A DNA stretch of 50,414 nt, taken from the NCBI GenBank assembly GCA_009377475.1, contig WHTY01000025.1:1-50414 (forward strand), in the 5' to 3' direction. The stretch is from Actinophytocola sp. GTDB lineage: Bacteria; Actinomycetota; Actinomycetes; Mycobacteriales; Pseudonocardiaceae. Below are positions 9,633 to 17,747 of this stretch, piece after piece (position 1 is the first letter of the stretch; each line of letters opens with the position of its first letter). A program made the position numbers and the translations under genes. The notes below the pieces were generated by a model that made no database searches, was not told the DNA's origin, and worked only from the letters and a program-made list of their open reading frames with translations.

Positions 9633-10036
9633 CTACGGGGTGTTTGCAGGGGAATTTCCCTTGCCGCCTCGGTCATTGTCGCTCTGCCGGGGTTTGCTCG
9701 CCTGCTGGATGGCCGCGCGCACTTTCGGCAGCCGCACGACCAGCGGGTCGGCGAGCGCGATCGGGGTCCGCAGCGCCAGCAGCACAGCCACCCAGCGCGG
9801 GCGTAGACGCGGCTGGAACGCGTGACATCGACGGCGATTCCTTCGGCTGCCTCACCCAGCTCGTCGGCCAGCTGTTTGACCGCGGCTTCGTCGCGGTCCA
9901 GCAGAGCCACTGACGCACCGCGGGCGACCAGCTGCCGGGCGGTCTCCGCGCCGATGCCGTTACCCGCGCCGGTGATCACCACAACCCGGCCGGCTACCTC
10001 GAACGACGGGGAGTTCAACGAGAGTCCAAGAGTCAT
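9633..10036 (-). pseudogene. Short-chain dehydrogenase with a large internal deletion
   Basis: The first part from ATG 10036 is a normal SDR beginning: VVVITGAGNGIGAETARQLV (TGxxxGxG cofactor site) and VALLDRDEAAVKQLADELGE. After about residue 70 the catalytic Ser-Tyr-Lys section is absent. A second frame from about 9835 to the TAG at 9633-9635 supplies what looks like an SDR C-terminal tail (PIALADPLVVRLPKVRAAIQ). About 150-180 residues are missing and the two parts are out of frame. An operator-like element lies 33 bases before the start. In mymA-type operons an SDR (SadH) accompanies the flavin monooxygenase, so this may be its remnant. Confidence 0.75.
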
Positions 10037-10069
10037 GCATCTAGGCTAGGTAGCGCCGTGACCAGGGAT

Positions 10070-10108
10070 AATGAGCGCATCGGACCGGTATTTGATACTT
10101 CCGGACAC
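10070..10108. promoter_or_regulatory. AraC-box-like 39-bp element upstream of the SDR remnant
   Basis: This 39-base element starts aatgagcg, contains atttgatactt and ends gacac. It agrees at 30 of 39 positions, without gaps, with 13036-13074 in front of the flavin monooxygenase, and stands 33 bases from its minus-strand gene, against 30 there. On the minus strand both show AAGTATCAAA followed by CATT(A/C)T, which could be a -10 region. I infer a binding site of the AraC-type regulator at 13075. Confidence 0.7.
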
Positions 10109-10115
10109 GGCTGGC

Positions 10116-11410
10116 TCAGGGTCGCAGGATCGGGCGCAGCCGGTCGAGCACGGCGGGGTCCTCGATGGTGGAGGGCACGGGCTCGTCGCGGCCGTCGGCG
10201 ATGCCGCGCATGGTCTTGCCGGAGCGGGTCTTCGGCAGCCCGGCGACGATGTCGACTTGCTTGACCGCGGCCACCGGGCCAACCTGACCCCGCACCAAAT
10301 GCACCAGCTCGGCGCGCAGCCGCTGCGGGTCGACGTCGACCCCGGCCTTGAGGACGACGAACCCGCGCGACACCTGCCCCTTGAGCGGGTCGGCCACCCC
10401 GACGACGGCACACTCGGCAGCCGCGGGGTGTCCGGACAGCGCGGCCTCGATCGAGCCGGTGGACAGCCGGTGGCCGGCGACGTTGATGACGTCGTCGGTG
10501 CGGCCCATGACGAACAGGTAGCCGTCCTCGTCGAGGTAGCCGCCGTCGCCGGTGAGGTAGTGCCCGGGGAAGTCCGTCAGGTAGGAGGCGACGTAGCGCT
10601 CGTCGTCGCCCCACAGCGTGGGCAGGGTTCCCGGTGGCAGCGGCAGCTTCACGCAGATCGCGCCCTCTTCGTCCGGCCCGCACTCCCCACCGTCCGGGGC
10701 CAGGACGCGCACGTCGTAGCCGGGCATCGGCACCGTCGGCGATCCGGGTTTGACCGGCAGCGGCTGCAGGCCCATCGGGTTCGCGGCGATCGCCCAGCCG
10801 GTCTCGGTCTGCCACCAGTGGTCGATCACCGGGATGCCCAGCTTCTCGGCCGCCCACTGGTAGGTGTCCGGGTCCAGGCGCTCGCCGGCCAGGAACAGGT
10901 GCTTCAGCGAGCTCACGTCGTACTTGCCCAGGTAGGTCGCGTCGGGGTCTTCCTTCTTGATGGCGCGGAACGCCGTCGGCGCCGTGAACAGGGCCTTCAC
11001 CCGGTGCTCGGCGATGACCCGCCAGAACGCACCGGGGTCCGGGGTGCCGACCGGTTTGCCCTCGTACAGCACGGTGGTGGCGCCGAGCAGCAGCGGGCCG
11101 TACACGATGTAGGAGTGCCCGACGACCCAGCCGACGTCGGACGCCGCCCAGTACACGTCGCCGGGTTGCACGTCGTAGACGTTGCGCATGCTCCACAGCA
11201 GCGCGACCGCGTGGCCGCCGTTGTCGCGCACGATGCCCTTGGGCTTGCCGGTGGTGCCCGAGGTGTAGAGCACGTACAACGGGTCGGTGGCGGCGACCGG
11301 CACCGGGTCGACCGGTTCCGCGCCGACCATCACGTCGCGCCAGTCGACGTCACGCCGCCGAGCCGGCAGTGCCGCAGCGACACAGCGCGGGGCTTTGGCT
11401 GGGCGATGAT
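10116..11410 (-). pseudogene. Acetyl/propionyl-CoA synthetase-like AMP-forming ligase, 5'-truncated
   Basis: The frame matches the C-terminal two thirds of PrpE/Acs-type ligases that activate short acids to acyl-CoA with ATP. Visible are the P-loop-like YVLYTSGTTGKPKGI, the DHWWQTETGW motif (A5), YLTGDGGYLDEDGY with the hinge, and LPKTRSGKTMRG with the lysine that is acetylated in Acs. Upstream of the first ATG (11333) the frame still reads HRPAKAPRC and RRRDVDWRDV, as in family members, so the ATG is internal. The frame closes at a stop at 11442-11444, and about 200 N-terminal residues normally present are missing. The missing piece lies where the monooxygenase gene now ends at 11515. A truncated, C-terminal-only product is possible but unlikely to be active. 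Confidence 0.82.
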
Positions 11411-11514
11411 CACCTCGAGGCGGTGCCGCCGGGTCGGCCAGTCACTCGGCGCGAACGCTCACCGGCACGCCGCCCGGACGAGGCGCCGCACCAGCACGCG
11501 GGACACGGGCCGTC

Positions 11515-13005
11515 TCATCGCACGGCCGGCTCGGTCGCCACGCGGTTGCCGACGCGCAGGTCGTACTCAGCCAGGTTCGGCTCAGCGAGGGCGTGCCGGT
11601 GCTTGTCCGGCGTCCAGGGCCAGAGCTCGGGGTTGCCGTCCTTACCCAGGTACCAGCTGGTGCAGCCGGTCGCCCAGACCGTGTCCGGCATCGCCGCGCG
11701 CATCTCGGCGTTGAAGGTGTCGGTGGCCTGCTGGGTGGGGGCGACGCTGTCGAACTGGTCGCTCTGCCAGCGGCGGATCCAGCCCAGGATGTGCTCGGCC
11801 TGGTTCTCCGCGATCGTGGTCAGCGAGTAGTTGCCGACCGGGCTGTGCGGGCCCATCAGCATGAAGAAGTTGGGGAACCCGGGCAGCGCCACCGTCAGGT
11901 GCGCGCGCGGGCCGTCCTGCCAGGCGTCCTCGAGCGTGACGCCGTCGCGGCCGGTCAGGTTCATCGGCCGCATGAACGCGTGCGCGTCGAACCCGGTGGC
12001 CAGCGCGATGACGTCCAGTTCGTGCAGCACGCCGTCGGCGGTGACGATGCCGCGCGGTTCGACGTGGTCGATCCCCTCGGTGACCAGCTCCACGTTGTCC
12101 TGCTGGATGGCCCGGAAGAAGCGGCTGGAGATGACCAGCCGCTTGCACATCGGCTGGTAGTCCGGGGTCAGCGCGCGGCGCAGTTCGGGGTCGCGCACGG
12201 TCCGCAGGTTCGCCCGGCAGATCGCGCCGATGAGCCGACGCCGCCAGCCCGGCTTGACCAGCGCGCGGGCGAAGAACTCGAACGTCTTCATGTAAGTCCG
12301 GTAGGTGAGCTCGTCGAGCCGCGGGAACCTACGGTGCGCGGCCTTGGCGGCGCGCGAGTACCGCTGGTTCGGGAACGGCATGATCCACTGCGCCGACCGC
12401 TGGAACATGTCGACCCGCCCCGCGGTGTCGGCCAGCCCGCAAACGATCTGCACCCCGGTCGACCCGGTGCCGATCACCGCGACGCGCTTGCCCGCCAGCT
12501 CGACGTCGTGGTCCCAGCGGGCAGAGTGGAACACCGCGCCGCCGAAGGAGTCCAGGCCCTCGATGTCCGGGTAACGGGGATGGTGCAGGATCCCGGTCGC
12601 CGAGATCAGGAAGTCCACCTCGGAGGTCCGGCCGTCGCTGGTGCGTACCCGCCACCGGTCGTCGACGAACTCCGCGCCGAGGACCTCGGTGCCGAACCGG
12701 ATCCGCTCGCGCAACCCGTGCGTGTCAGCGACCCCGGAGAAGTACTCGTGGATCTCGCCACCCGGGGAGAAGAACCTCGACCAGTCCGGCTTCATGGCGA
12801 AGGTGTACTGGTAGAAGCGCGACGGAATGTCGCAGGACAGCCCGGGATAGGTGTTATCCCGCCAGGTGCCGCCGACGTCGTCGGCCTTCTCGTAGATCGT
12901 GATGTCGGTGATGCCGGCCTGCTGCAGCTTGATCGCCATGCACAGGCCGGACATCCCGGCGCCGACGATCGCGACCGAGGGTGTGCGCGTACTGGGAACC
13001 ATCAC
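11515..13005 (-). CDS. Flavin-containing / Baeyer-Villiger-type monooxygenase (MymA-like)
   Basis: A complete protein of about 496 residues. It has the FAD-binding site VAIVGAGMSG (residues 11-20), the NADPH site VIGTGSTG (about 177-184) and the Baeyer-Villiger fingerprint FGGAVFHSARW (154-164, fits FxGxxxHxxxW). Late motifs such as LATGFDAHAF are typical of the family. Such enzymes insert oxygen into ketones or oxidise heteroatoms using NADPH and O2. It stands divergent from an AraC-type regulator, as mymA does from virS in M. tuberculosis, and is followed by remnants of a ligase, SDR and lipase, functions also found in the mymA operon. GTG at 13005 and ATG one codon later are both possible starts. 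Confidence 0.9.
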   Translation of the reverse strand: MMVPSTRTPSVAIVGAGMSGLCMAIKLQQAGITDITIYEKADDVGGTWRDNTYPGLSCDIPSRFYQYTFAMKPDWSRFFSPGGEIHEYFSGVADTHGLRERIRFGTEVLGAEFVDDRWRVRTSDGRTSEVDFLISATGILHHPRYPDIEGLDSFGGAVFHSARWDHDVELAGKRVAVIGTGSTGVQIVCGLADTAGRVDMFQRSAQWIMPFPNQRYSRAAKAAHRRFPRLDELTYRTYMKTFEFFARALVKPGWRRRLIGAICRANLRTVRDPELRRALTPDYQPMCKRLVISSRFFRAIQQDNVELVTEGIDHVEPRGIVTADGVLHELDVIALATGFDAHAFMRPMNLTGRDGVTLEDAWQDGPRAHLTVALPGFPNFFMLMGPHSPVGNYSLTTIAENQAEHILGWIRRWQSDQFDSVAPTQQATDTFNAEMRAAMPDTVWATGCTSWYLGKDGNPELWPWTPDKHRHALAEPNLAEYDLRVGNRVATEPAVR

Positions 13006-13035
13006 CCGAGGCTAAGCCGAACGGCCCGCGGCGAG

Positions 13036-13074
13036 AATGAGCGATCCAGACCCAGATTTGATACTTTCAGACAC
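13036..13074. promoter_or_regulatory. AraC-box-like 39-bp element in the FMO/AraC divergent promoter
   Basis: The second copy of the 39-base element (see 10070-10108). It starts aatgagcg, has atttgatactt in the middle and ends gacac, directly against the ATG of the AraC gene at 13075. It lies 30 bases before the monooxygenase start. The position suits activation of the monooxygenase and direct repression of the regulator itself. Confidence 0.75.
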
Positions 13075-14136
13075 ATGCCCGTCGACGCGGCCCCCGCACG
13101 CCCGAGCTGGGACTACCCCCGCTCGCCGGTGGCCAGCCGCCACCTGCTCGACACCGCCGCAGCCCACGACATCGACCCCGCCCGCTGCCTGACCGGCACC
13201 GGCCTGACCACCCAAGCGCTGGCCGACCCGGACACCGAGATACAGGCCGACCAGGAACTGACCATCGCCCGCAATCTGCTCGTCGCCGCCGGAAACCAGC
13301 CCGGGCTCGGCGTCGAAACCGGGCTGCGCTACAACCTCGCCAACGTCGGCATCCTCGGCTACGCCCTGCTGGCCAGCCCCACCGTCCGCGACGCGGTCAC
13401 CGTCGGCCTGCGCTACATCTCGCTCAGCTCGGCCTTCGTGACCATCAGCCTGCACGAGTCCGGCACAGACGCCGTCCTGCTGCTCGACGACACCGAGATC
13501 CCGCCCGACGTGCGCCGGTTCCTGCTCGAACGCGACCTCTCCGCGATGGCCCAGATGCTCCCGCTGCTCTACGGCCGGGATCTGTTCAGCGTCCCCGCCC
13601 GGATCGAGCTGCGCATGCCCGAACCGGCCGCCCTGCTCCCGCACCTCGCCGCCACCATCACCTTCGACGCCGCACGCAACGCCGTCACCGTCCCGCGCAA
13701 GCTACTCGACCAACCCATGCCCGCCGCCGACCCGCACACCGCCGCAGCCTGCGCCCGGCAATGCCAGGAACTGCTCGACCGCCGCCGCGAGCGCTCCGGC
13801 ATCGCTGGCCAGGTCCGCAGCCGCCTCCTGCGAAACCCCGCCGACATCCCGTCCATGACCACCGTCGCCGCCGAACTCGCCATCACCGAACGAACCCTGC
13901 ACCGGCGCCTGGCCACCGAAGGCACCACGTACCGCGCTCTGGTCGACGAACTCCGCGAAACCCTCGCCGTCGAACTCCTGCACAACGGCCTCACCGTCGA
14001 AGAAGCCGCCCGCCAGCTCGGCTACTCCGAAACCGCCAGCTTCACCCACGCCTACATCCGCTGGCGCGGCATCCCGCCCAGCAAACAACCCTACCGCGGC
14101 CGCGGCAGTGGACCGCTAGCACTGAGAAGCCTGTGA
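13075..14136 (+). CDS. AraC-family regulator with arabinose-binding-like N-domain (VirS/OruR type)
   Basis: A 353-residue protein. Residues 1-200 form the N-terminal sensing domain found in AraC regulators of the VirS/ArgR/OruR group (VASRHLLDTAAAHDIDPARC; LGYALLASPTVRDAVTVGLR; a beta-strand region with HESG and LLLDDTE). The C-terminus has two helix-turn-helix units: MTTVAAELAITERTLHRRLA and VEEAARQLGYSETASFTHAY. It is transcribed away from the monooxygenase and is its likely activator. The ATG at 13075 follows the 39-bp element with no room for a ribosome site, so the mRNA may be leaderless or the true start slightly downstream. There is no further gene in 14137-14267. Confidence 0.9.
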   Translation: MPVDAAPARPSWDYPRSPVASRHLLDTAAAHDIDPARCLTGTGLTTQALADPDTEIQADQELTIARNLLVAAGNQPGLGVETGLRYNLANVGILGYALLASPTVRDAVTVGLRYISLSSAFVTISLHESGTDAVLLLDDTEIPPDVRRFLLERDLSAMAQMLPLLYGRDLFSVPARIELRMPEPAALLPHLAATITFDAARNAVTVPRKLLDQPMPAADPHTAAACARQCQELLDRRRERSGIAGQVRSRLLRNPADIPSMTTVAAELAITERTLHRRLATEGTTYRALVDELRETLAVELLHNGLTVEEAARQLGYSETASFTHAYIRWRGIPPSKQPYRGRGSGPLALRSL

Positions 14137-14267
14137 ACTGCGGAAACGCACTCCGGCGATGGTGATTTCCGGGCCGTCGACATTCACGGGGCGGTTCGCA
14201 TGGCGACACGTTAGGCCCACCAATGCTTCGCCGCATCCCGGAGGTGATCCAGGGTCTCCGCCGGGCC

Positions 14268-14837
14268 TCAGCCCTTGGTGCTCCGGCGCCGCCTTGGCGC
14301 TGGCTCGAACTGTCGCACCATCTCGGTAAGGCGATCAGCGACCTCGTCGAACGGGAAGTAGCCCATGCCGGACAGCACCAGGCCGCCGACGAACGCCATC
14401 GTCACCGAGTTCGCCGCGGTGGGTGGCAGGGAGCCGAGCGAACGGGTCAGTGATGTGGCCAGCTCGGTACCGATCTGGTCCCGCAGCCGTGCGACCTCAG
14501 GGTCGTCGCCGAGTAGCGCGGAGGTGCAGGCACGGCTGAGCTCCGGTTCGTCCTTGAAAACGTCGGTGATCCGCCGGACCATCTCGTGTAGGCCGGTGTC
14601 GTCGGTGAAGGACGACGTCGCCTCCTGGATGTCGCGCCACACCACGGAGCTGACCAGGTGGTCCTTCGACGAGAAGTAGGTGTAGGCGGTCGCGGGTGAG
14701 ACGTCAGCACGGCGCGCGACCGAACGCACCGACAGGTCGGTGTACTCGACCGCACGGATCTCCTCGAGGGCGGCGTCGAGCAGCCGCTGGACGGTGTCCG
14801 CCCTACGGCCACCCACGATACGGCGAACCGGATCCAT
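14268..14837 (-). CDS. TetR-family transcriptional regulator
   Basis: A 189-residue TetR protein. The N-terminal helix-turn-helix is VRSVARRADVSPATAYTYFS followed by SKDHL, and the ligand domain has LSRACTSALLGDDPEVARLR and VGGLVLSGMGYF. It closely resembles the second TetR protein of the window (30489-31070) in DNA-binding helix and overall build, so both may recognise related palindromes. It is 44 bases downstream of the KstD-like flavoprotein gene on the same strand and could be the last gene of the LLM-flavoprotein operon, which has two operator motifs at its promoter. The ATG at 14837 was chosen because the family begins about 20 residues before the first helix. Confidence 0.87.
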   Translation of the reverse strand: MDPVRRIVGGRRADTVQRLLDAALEEIRAVEYTDLSVRSVARRADVSPATAYTYFSSKDHLVSSVVWRDIQEATSSFTDDTGLHEMVRRITDVFKDEPELSRACTSALLGDDPEVARLRDQIGTELATSLTRSLGSLPPTAANSVTMAFVGGLVLSGMGYFPFDEVADRLTEMVRQFEPAPRRRRSTKG

Positions 14838-14881
14838 GACATTGATCGTAACCGCGCGTGCCCGGCACACCCGGGCGTGGT

Positions 14882-16369
14882 TCAGCCACGAGCGCTTCTG
14901 GCCAGCGCGGCCGCGTGCTGCCCGGCCCGCCTTCCGAAGAACGAGCCCTCGCCGAGCTGAAGTCCTGAGCAATAGCCCTGCCCGTCCTGGGCGATGTTGG
15001 ACGCGCAGGCACCGGCCGCATAGAGCCCGCCGATGACCGAGCCGTCCGGCCGTCGCACCTGCGCATCGGCGGTGGTGCTCATCCCACCGAGGGTGAACCC
15101 GGCGTAGAGCGCCTTGCCCAGGCTCAGGTCGTAGGCCGCCCATGGCCCGGTGTCCTGCGGTGCCAGCCAGTCGGGGTGCTTGTGGAAGTCCGGGTCCTCC
15201 CCGCGCGTGGCGTTGTCGTTGTACCGCGCGAGGGTCGCCACCAGCGTCTTCTCAGGCAGCCCGAGCCCGCCCGCCATGTCCGCCACCGTCTCCCACCCGT
15301 CGACGAACGGCACCAGCGACATCGACGGGTGCTCGGCGTGCTCGCTGTCCACGATGAGGTACGCGGTGGCGTCCGGCTGGTGCAAGACGTGGTACGACGT
15401 GCGCGCGTGATAGCTGTCCTCCGCGACGAACCTGCGGCCCTCCTTATTCACGATCAAGCCCTTGACCAGACCCGATGGCGGATAGAACGGGGCGGTGATG
15501 AAGGGCTCGGCCATGCACTCCAGCTCGGCCCCTGCCGAAAGACCGAGCCGGATGCCCAGCCCGTCGTCGTACGTCGATCCCAGAGTGAACAGTTTCGCCC
15601 CGAGTGCGGGGGTGTGCTCGGCGACCATGTCGGCGTTCATCACGAACCCGCCAGCGGCGATCACCACCGCGGCGGCACGCACCACCCCGGTGTCCTGAAA
15701 GGACCGCCACGCCACCCCCGCGACATCGCCGGACGACGTGGTGATCAGGTTGGTCGCGCCGGTCTCGTAGCGCACCTCGGCACCTGCCTCCGCCACCCGG
15801 TCGCGGAGCAGGTCCATCACCAGCCTGGCGCCGTCGGTGTCGCCGGGCACCGGCACTTTGTGACCGCGCGGGGCGGGCGTCGCCTCGGTGAGGTACGGCC
15901 AGACCTTCTCGTTGCCGGTGTACATCAGCCCCTCGGTGCCGGGCTGGATGACGGCTTTCTCCGCGAAATAGGACCGCTCGAACTCGAAGCCGAGCGCCTC
16001 GAGCCAGTCGAAGTGCGCCACCGAGCCCTCGCAGTAGGCGCGGATCTTCTCGTGGTCAGGGTCGAGCGAGTTCGCGACCAGGTACCGGTACATCTGCTCT
16101 GCCGAGTCGTCGTGGCCGGTCGCCTTCTGCACCGCTGTGCCGCCACCGAGGTAGAAGTGACCTCCCGCCATGCAGGTGGTGCCGCCGTGCGCCGCCGCCC
16201 GCTCCAGCAGCAACACCCGCGCGCCCGCCCGTGCCGCCTCAAGCGCCGCGCAGCCGCCCGCCATGCCGAAGCCGACGACGACCACGTCGTACGACTCGGT
16301 GTCCGCTGTGAGCACCGAGTCGTCGAGAGCGTCGGGCACCGTGGTGCCGGATGGCTGCGTTGTCGTCAT
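14882..16369 (-). CDS. FAD-dependent dehydrogenase of the fumarate reductase / 3-ketosteroid dehydrogenase type
   Basis: A 495-residue flavoprotein. The dinucleotide site is VVVVGFGMAGGCAALEAARA, followed by LLLERAAAHGGTT, and the C-terminal FAD motif is YAAGACASNIAQDGQGYCSG. ALYAGFTLGGMSTTADAQV matches the substrate-side GG-region of KstD and fumarate reductases. These enzymes transfer hydride between FAD and an enone or an unsaturated acid; 3-ketosteroid delta-1-dehydrogenases belong here. At 495 residues it is shorter than most KstD proteins, so the substrate is open. It follows the LLM gene by 11 bases with agga before its ATG, so the two are cotranscribed from the promoter at 17244-17274. 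Confidence 0.88.
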   Translation of the reverse strand: MTTTQPSGTTVPDALDDSVLTADTESYDVVVVGFGMAGGCAALEAARAGARVLLLERAAAHGGTTCMAGGHFYLGGGTAVQKATGHDDSAEQMYRYLVANSLDPDHEKIRAYCEGSVAHFDWLEALGFEFERSYFAEKAVIQPGTEGLMYTGNEKVWPYLTEATPAPRGHKVPVPGDTDGARLVMDLLRDRVAEAGAEVRYETGATNLITTSSGDVAGVAWRSFQDTGVVRAAAVVIAAGGFVMNADMVAEHTPALGAKLFTLGSTYDDGLGIRLGLSAGAELECMAEPFITAPFYPPSGLVKGLIVNKEGRRFVAEDSYHARTSYHVLHQPDATAYLIVDSEHAEHPSMSLVPFVDGWETVADMAGGLGLPEKTLVATLARYNDNATRGEDPDFHKHPDWLAPQDTGPWAAYDLSLGKALYAGFTLGGMSTTADAQVRRPDGSVIGGLYAAGACASNIAQDGQGYCSGLQLGEGSFFGRRAGQHAAALARSARG

Positions 16370-16380
16370 GGGTGTCTCCT

Positions 16381-17250
16381 TCAGCGAGCGGTCAGCTCGA
16401 GCCGGGTGGCCAGTCTGTCCAGATAGGACACGACGTCGGCTTCGGACTTGTCGGGCACACCCCAGATCAGTTCGTCCACCCCGCTCTCGTGCCATGCGGC
16501 GAGCTGCTCAGGCGACGGCTTCGCGGCGACGAGAACGTGCACCCGCGGCTGCCCGGACCGCCCGGCGTCCGCCCAGGCCTTGCGTAGCGCGGCGATCTTC
16601 GCGGTGACGTCCTGTTCCTGTGGCGTGGTCATCCAGCCGTCGGCGTTGCGAGCGATCCACGCCAGCGTCTTCGGCCCGCCCCCGGCGCCGATGATGAGCG
16701 GGATGTGGGCCTGCACCGGCTTCGGGTACGCCCACGACGCGCCGAACGACACGAACTTCCCGGCGTAGGACGCCTCCTCTTGCGTCCACAGCGCGCGCAT
16801 CGCCTCGACATACTCGCGCAGCACGGTGCGTCGCTTGCCTGCTGGCACGTGGTGGTCGGCCAGCTCGTCGGTGTTCCACCCGAAACCGGCCCCGAGCGTG
16901 ACCCGCCCGCCGGAGAGGTGGTCCAATGTCGCGATGGTCTTGGCCAGCGTGATCGGATCGGACTCCACCGGCAGCGCGACGGCAGTCGCGAGCCGGATGC
17001 GGCTGGTCACCGCGGCGGCGGTAGCCAGCGACACCCACGGGTCGAGGGTCCGCAGGTAGCGGTCGTCCGGCAGCGTCGCATCGCCGGTGCCGGGATGGAC
17101 GGCCTCCCGCTTCACCGGGATGTGGGTGTGCTCTGGGACGTAGAGCGTGTCGAACCCGCGTTCCTCCGCCGCAACAGCCAGCGCCGCAGGAGTGATGCTC
17201 CGATCCGACGTGAACAGGACGACACCATTGCGCAATGATCGACTGGACAC
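16381..17250 (-). CDS. LLM-class F420-dependent oxidoreductase
   Basis: A 289-residue luciferase-like monooxygenase-fold protein. Family motifs are AVAAEERGFDTLYVPEHTHI near the start, TLDHLSGGRVTLGAGFGWNT in the middle, and IIGAGGGPKTLAWIARNADG later. Actinobacterial members of this subgroup mostly use coenzyme F420 for hydride transfer to ketones, alcohols or enones; the substrate here is unknown. The GTG start at 17250 lies inside the operator TGGACACTTGTCAA (17244-17257), so a repressor there would cover the start codon. It is the first gene of an operon with the KstD-like flavoprotein. A leaderless transcript is plausible. Confidence 0.88.
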   Translation of the reverse strand: MSSRSLRNGVVLFTSDRSITPAALAVAAEERGFDTLYVPEHTHIPVKREAVHPGTGDATLPDDRYLRTLDPWVSLATAAAVTSRIRLATAVALPVESDPITLAKTIATLDHLSGGRVTLGAGFGWNTDELADHHVPAGKRRTVLREYVEAMRALWTQEEASYAGKFVSFGASWAYPKPVQAHIPLIIGAGGGPKTLAWIARNADGWMTTPQEQDVTAKIAALRKAWADAGRSGQPRVHVLVAAKPSPEQLAAWHESGVDELIWGVPDKSEADVVSYLDRLATRLELTAR

Positions 17251-17274
17251 TTGTCAATATTAGAACATGTTCTT
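17244..17274. promoter_or_regulatory. Tandem operators before the LLM/flavoprotein operon
   Basis: Two palindromes stand 17 bases apart (start to start): TGGACACTTGTCAA at 17244-17257 and TAGAACATGTTCTT at 17261-17274. The first fits TRGACA-N2-TGTCYA with one change; the second has the AAC-N2-GTT core of KstR sites. The same pair with the same spacing precedes cyp51 (23134-23164). Confidence 0.75.
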
Positions 17275-17357
17275 GTTTGCGGCAAGGCGGGCGTCGGCTG
17301 ATCGAAGCGTGGCGACGACCCGACGCCACAGCGTCGTCGATCTAGTCGCTGCGCGCG

Positions 17358-17747
17358 TCATGCGCCGGACTCCGGCCGCCGTGCCGCCTTCGCGACGGTA
17401 TCCTCGACGACCGTGTTCAGCCGGGCGCCGTTCTGCCAACCCGTGTAGTGGCAGAGGAAGATCACGATCTCGCGCAGCTCCTTCTCGGTCAGCTCGCCGT
17501 TGCCGTAGGCGGCAGGTACCTGGATGCCGAGCACGTCGGCGGCGCCGGTCGCGGTGAGTGCCCCGATCAGCAGCAGCCGCCGGTCTCGGTCGGACAGTCC
17601 TGCCCGGTGCCAGACGTCCGCGAACAGGTGGTCTGCGGTGTAGCGGAAGAAGTCGCCGTCGCCGTCGGACATCTCGAAGCCGTACACCTGCTCCATCCGC
17701 TCCAGCCCGCGCCGCCGGGTCTCGGGCAGCTCGTCGAACCTGCTCAC
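17358..17747 (-). CDS. Carboxymuconolactone decarboxylase-like protein (Rv0771-like)
   Basis: A 129-residue AhpD/CMD-fold protein (RDRRLLLIGALTATGAADVL; ELREIVIFLCHYTGWQNGAR). It lacks the CxxC of peroxidase-type AhpD, so a ring-lactone or unknown activity is more likely than peroxide reduction. It ends the operon that begins with cyp51; its GTG overlaps the previous stop in a GTGA arrangement, indicating translational coupling. In M. tuberculosis the equivalent gene Rv0771 follows Rv0768-Rv0770 in the same order, from memory. A gap of about 107 bases, containing the operators of the next operon, separates it from the LLM gene. Confidence 0.85.
   Translation of the reverse strand: MSRFDELPETRRRGLERMEQVYGFEMSDGDGDFFRYTADHLFADVWHRAGLSDRDRRLLLIGALTATGAADVLGIQVPAAYGNGELTEKELREIVIFLCHYTGWQNGARLNTVVEDTVAKAARRPESGA

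Noticed and set aside
10071..11714. A plus-strand open frame of 547 codons opposite the acyl-CoA ligase.
   Set aside because: Shadow frame; the opposite strand carries clear AMP-ligase motifs.
11593..13074. A long in-frame 5' extension of the AraC gene.
   Set aside because: The added residues are antisense to the flavin monooxygenase; the regulator domain begins at 13075 next to the operator element.
14137..14267. A possible small gene between the AraC and TetR genes.
   Set aside because: Neither strand gives a frame with start, ribosome site and recognisable sequence; it is a convergent intergenic region.
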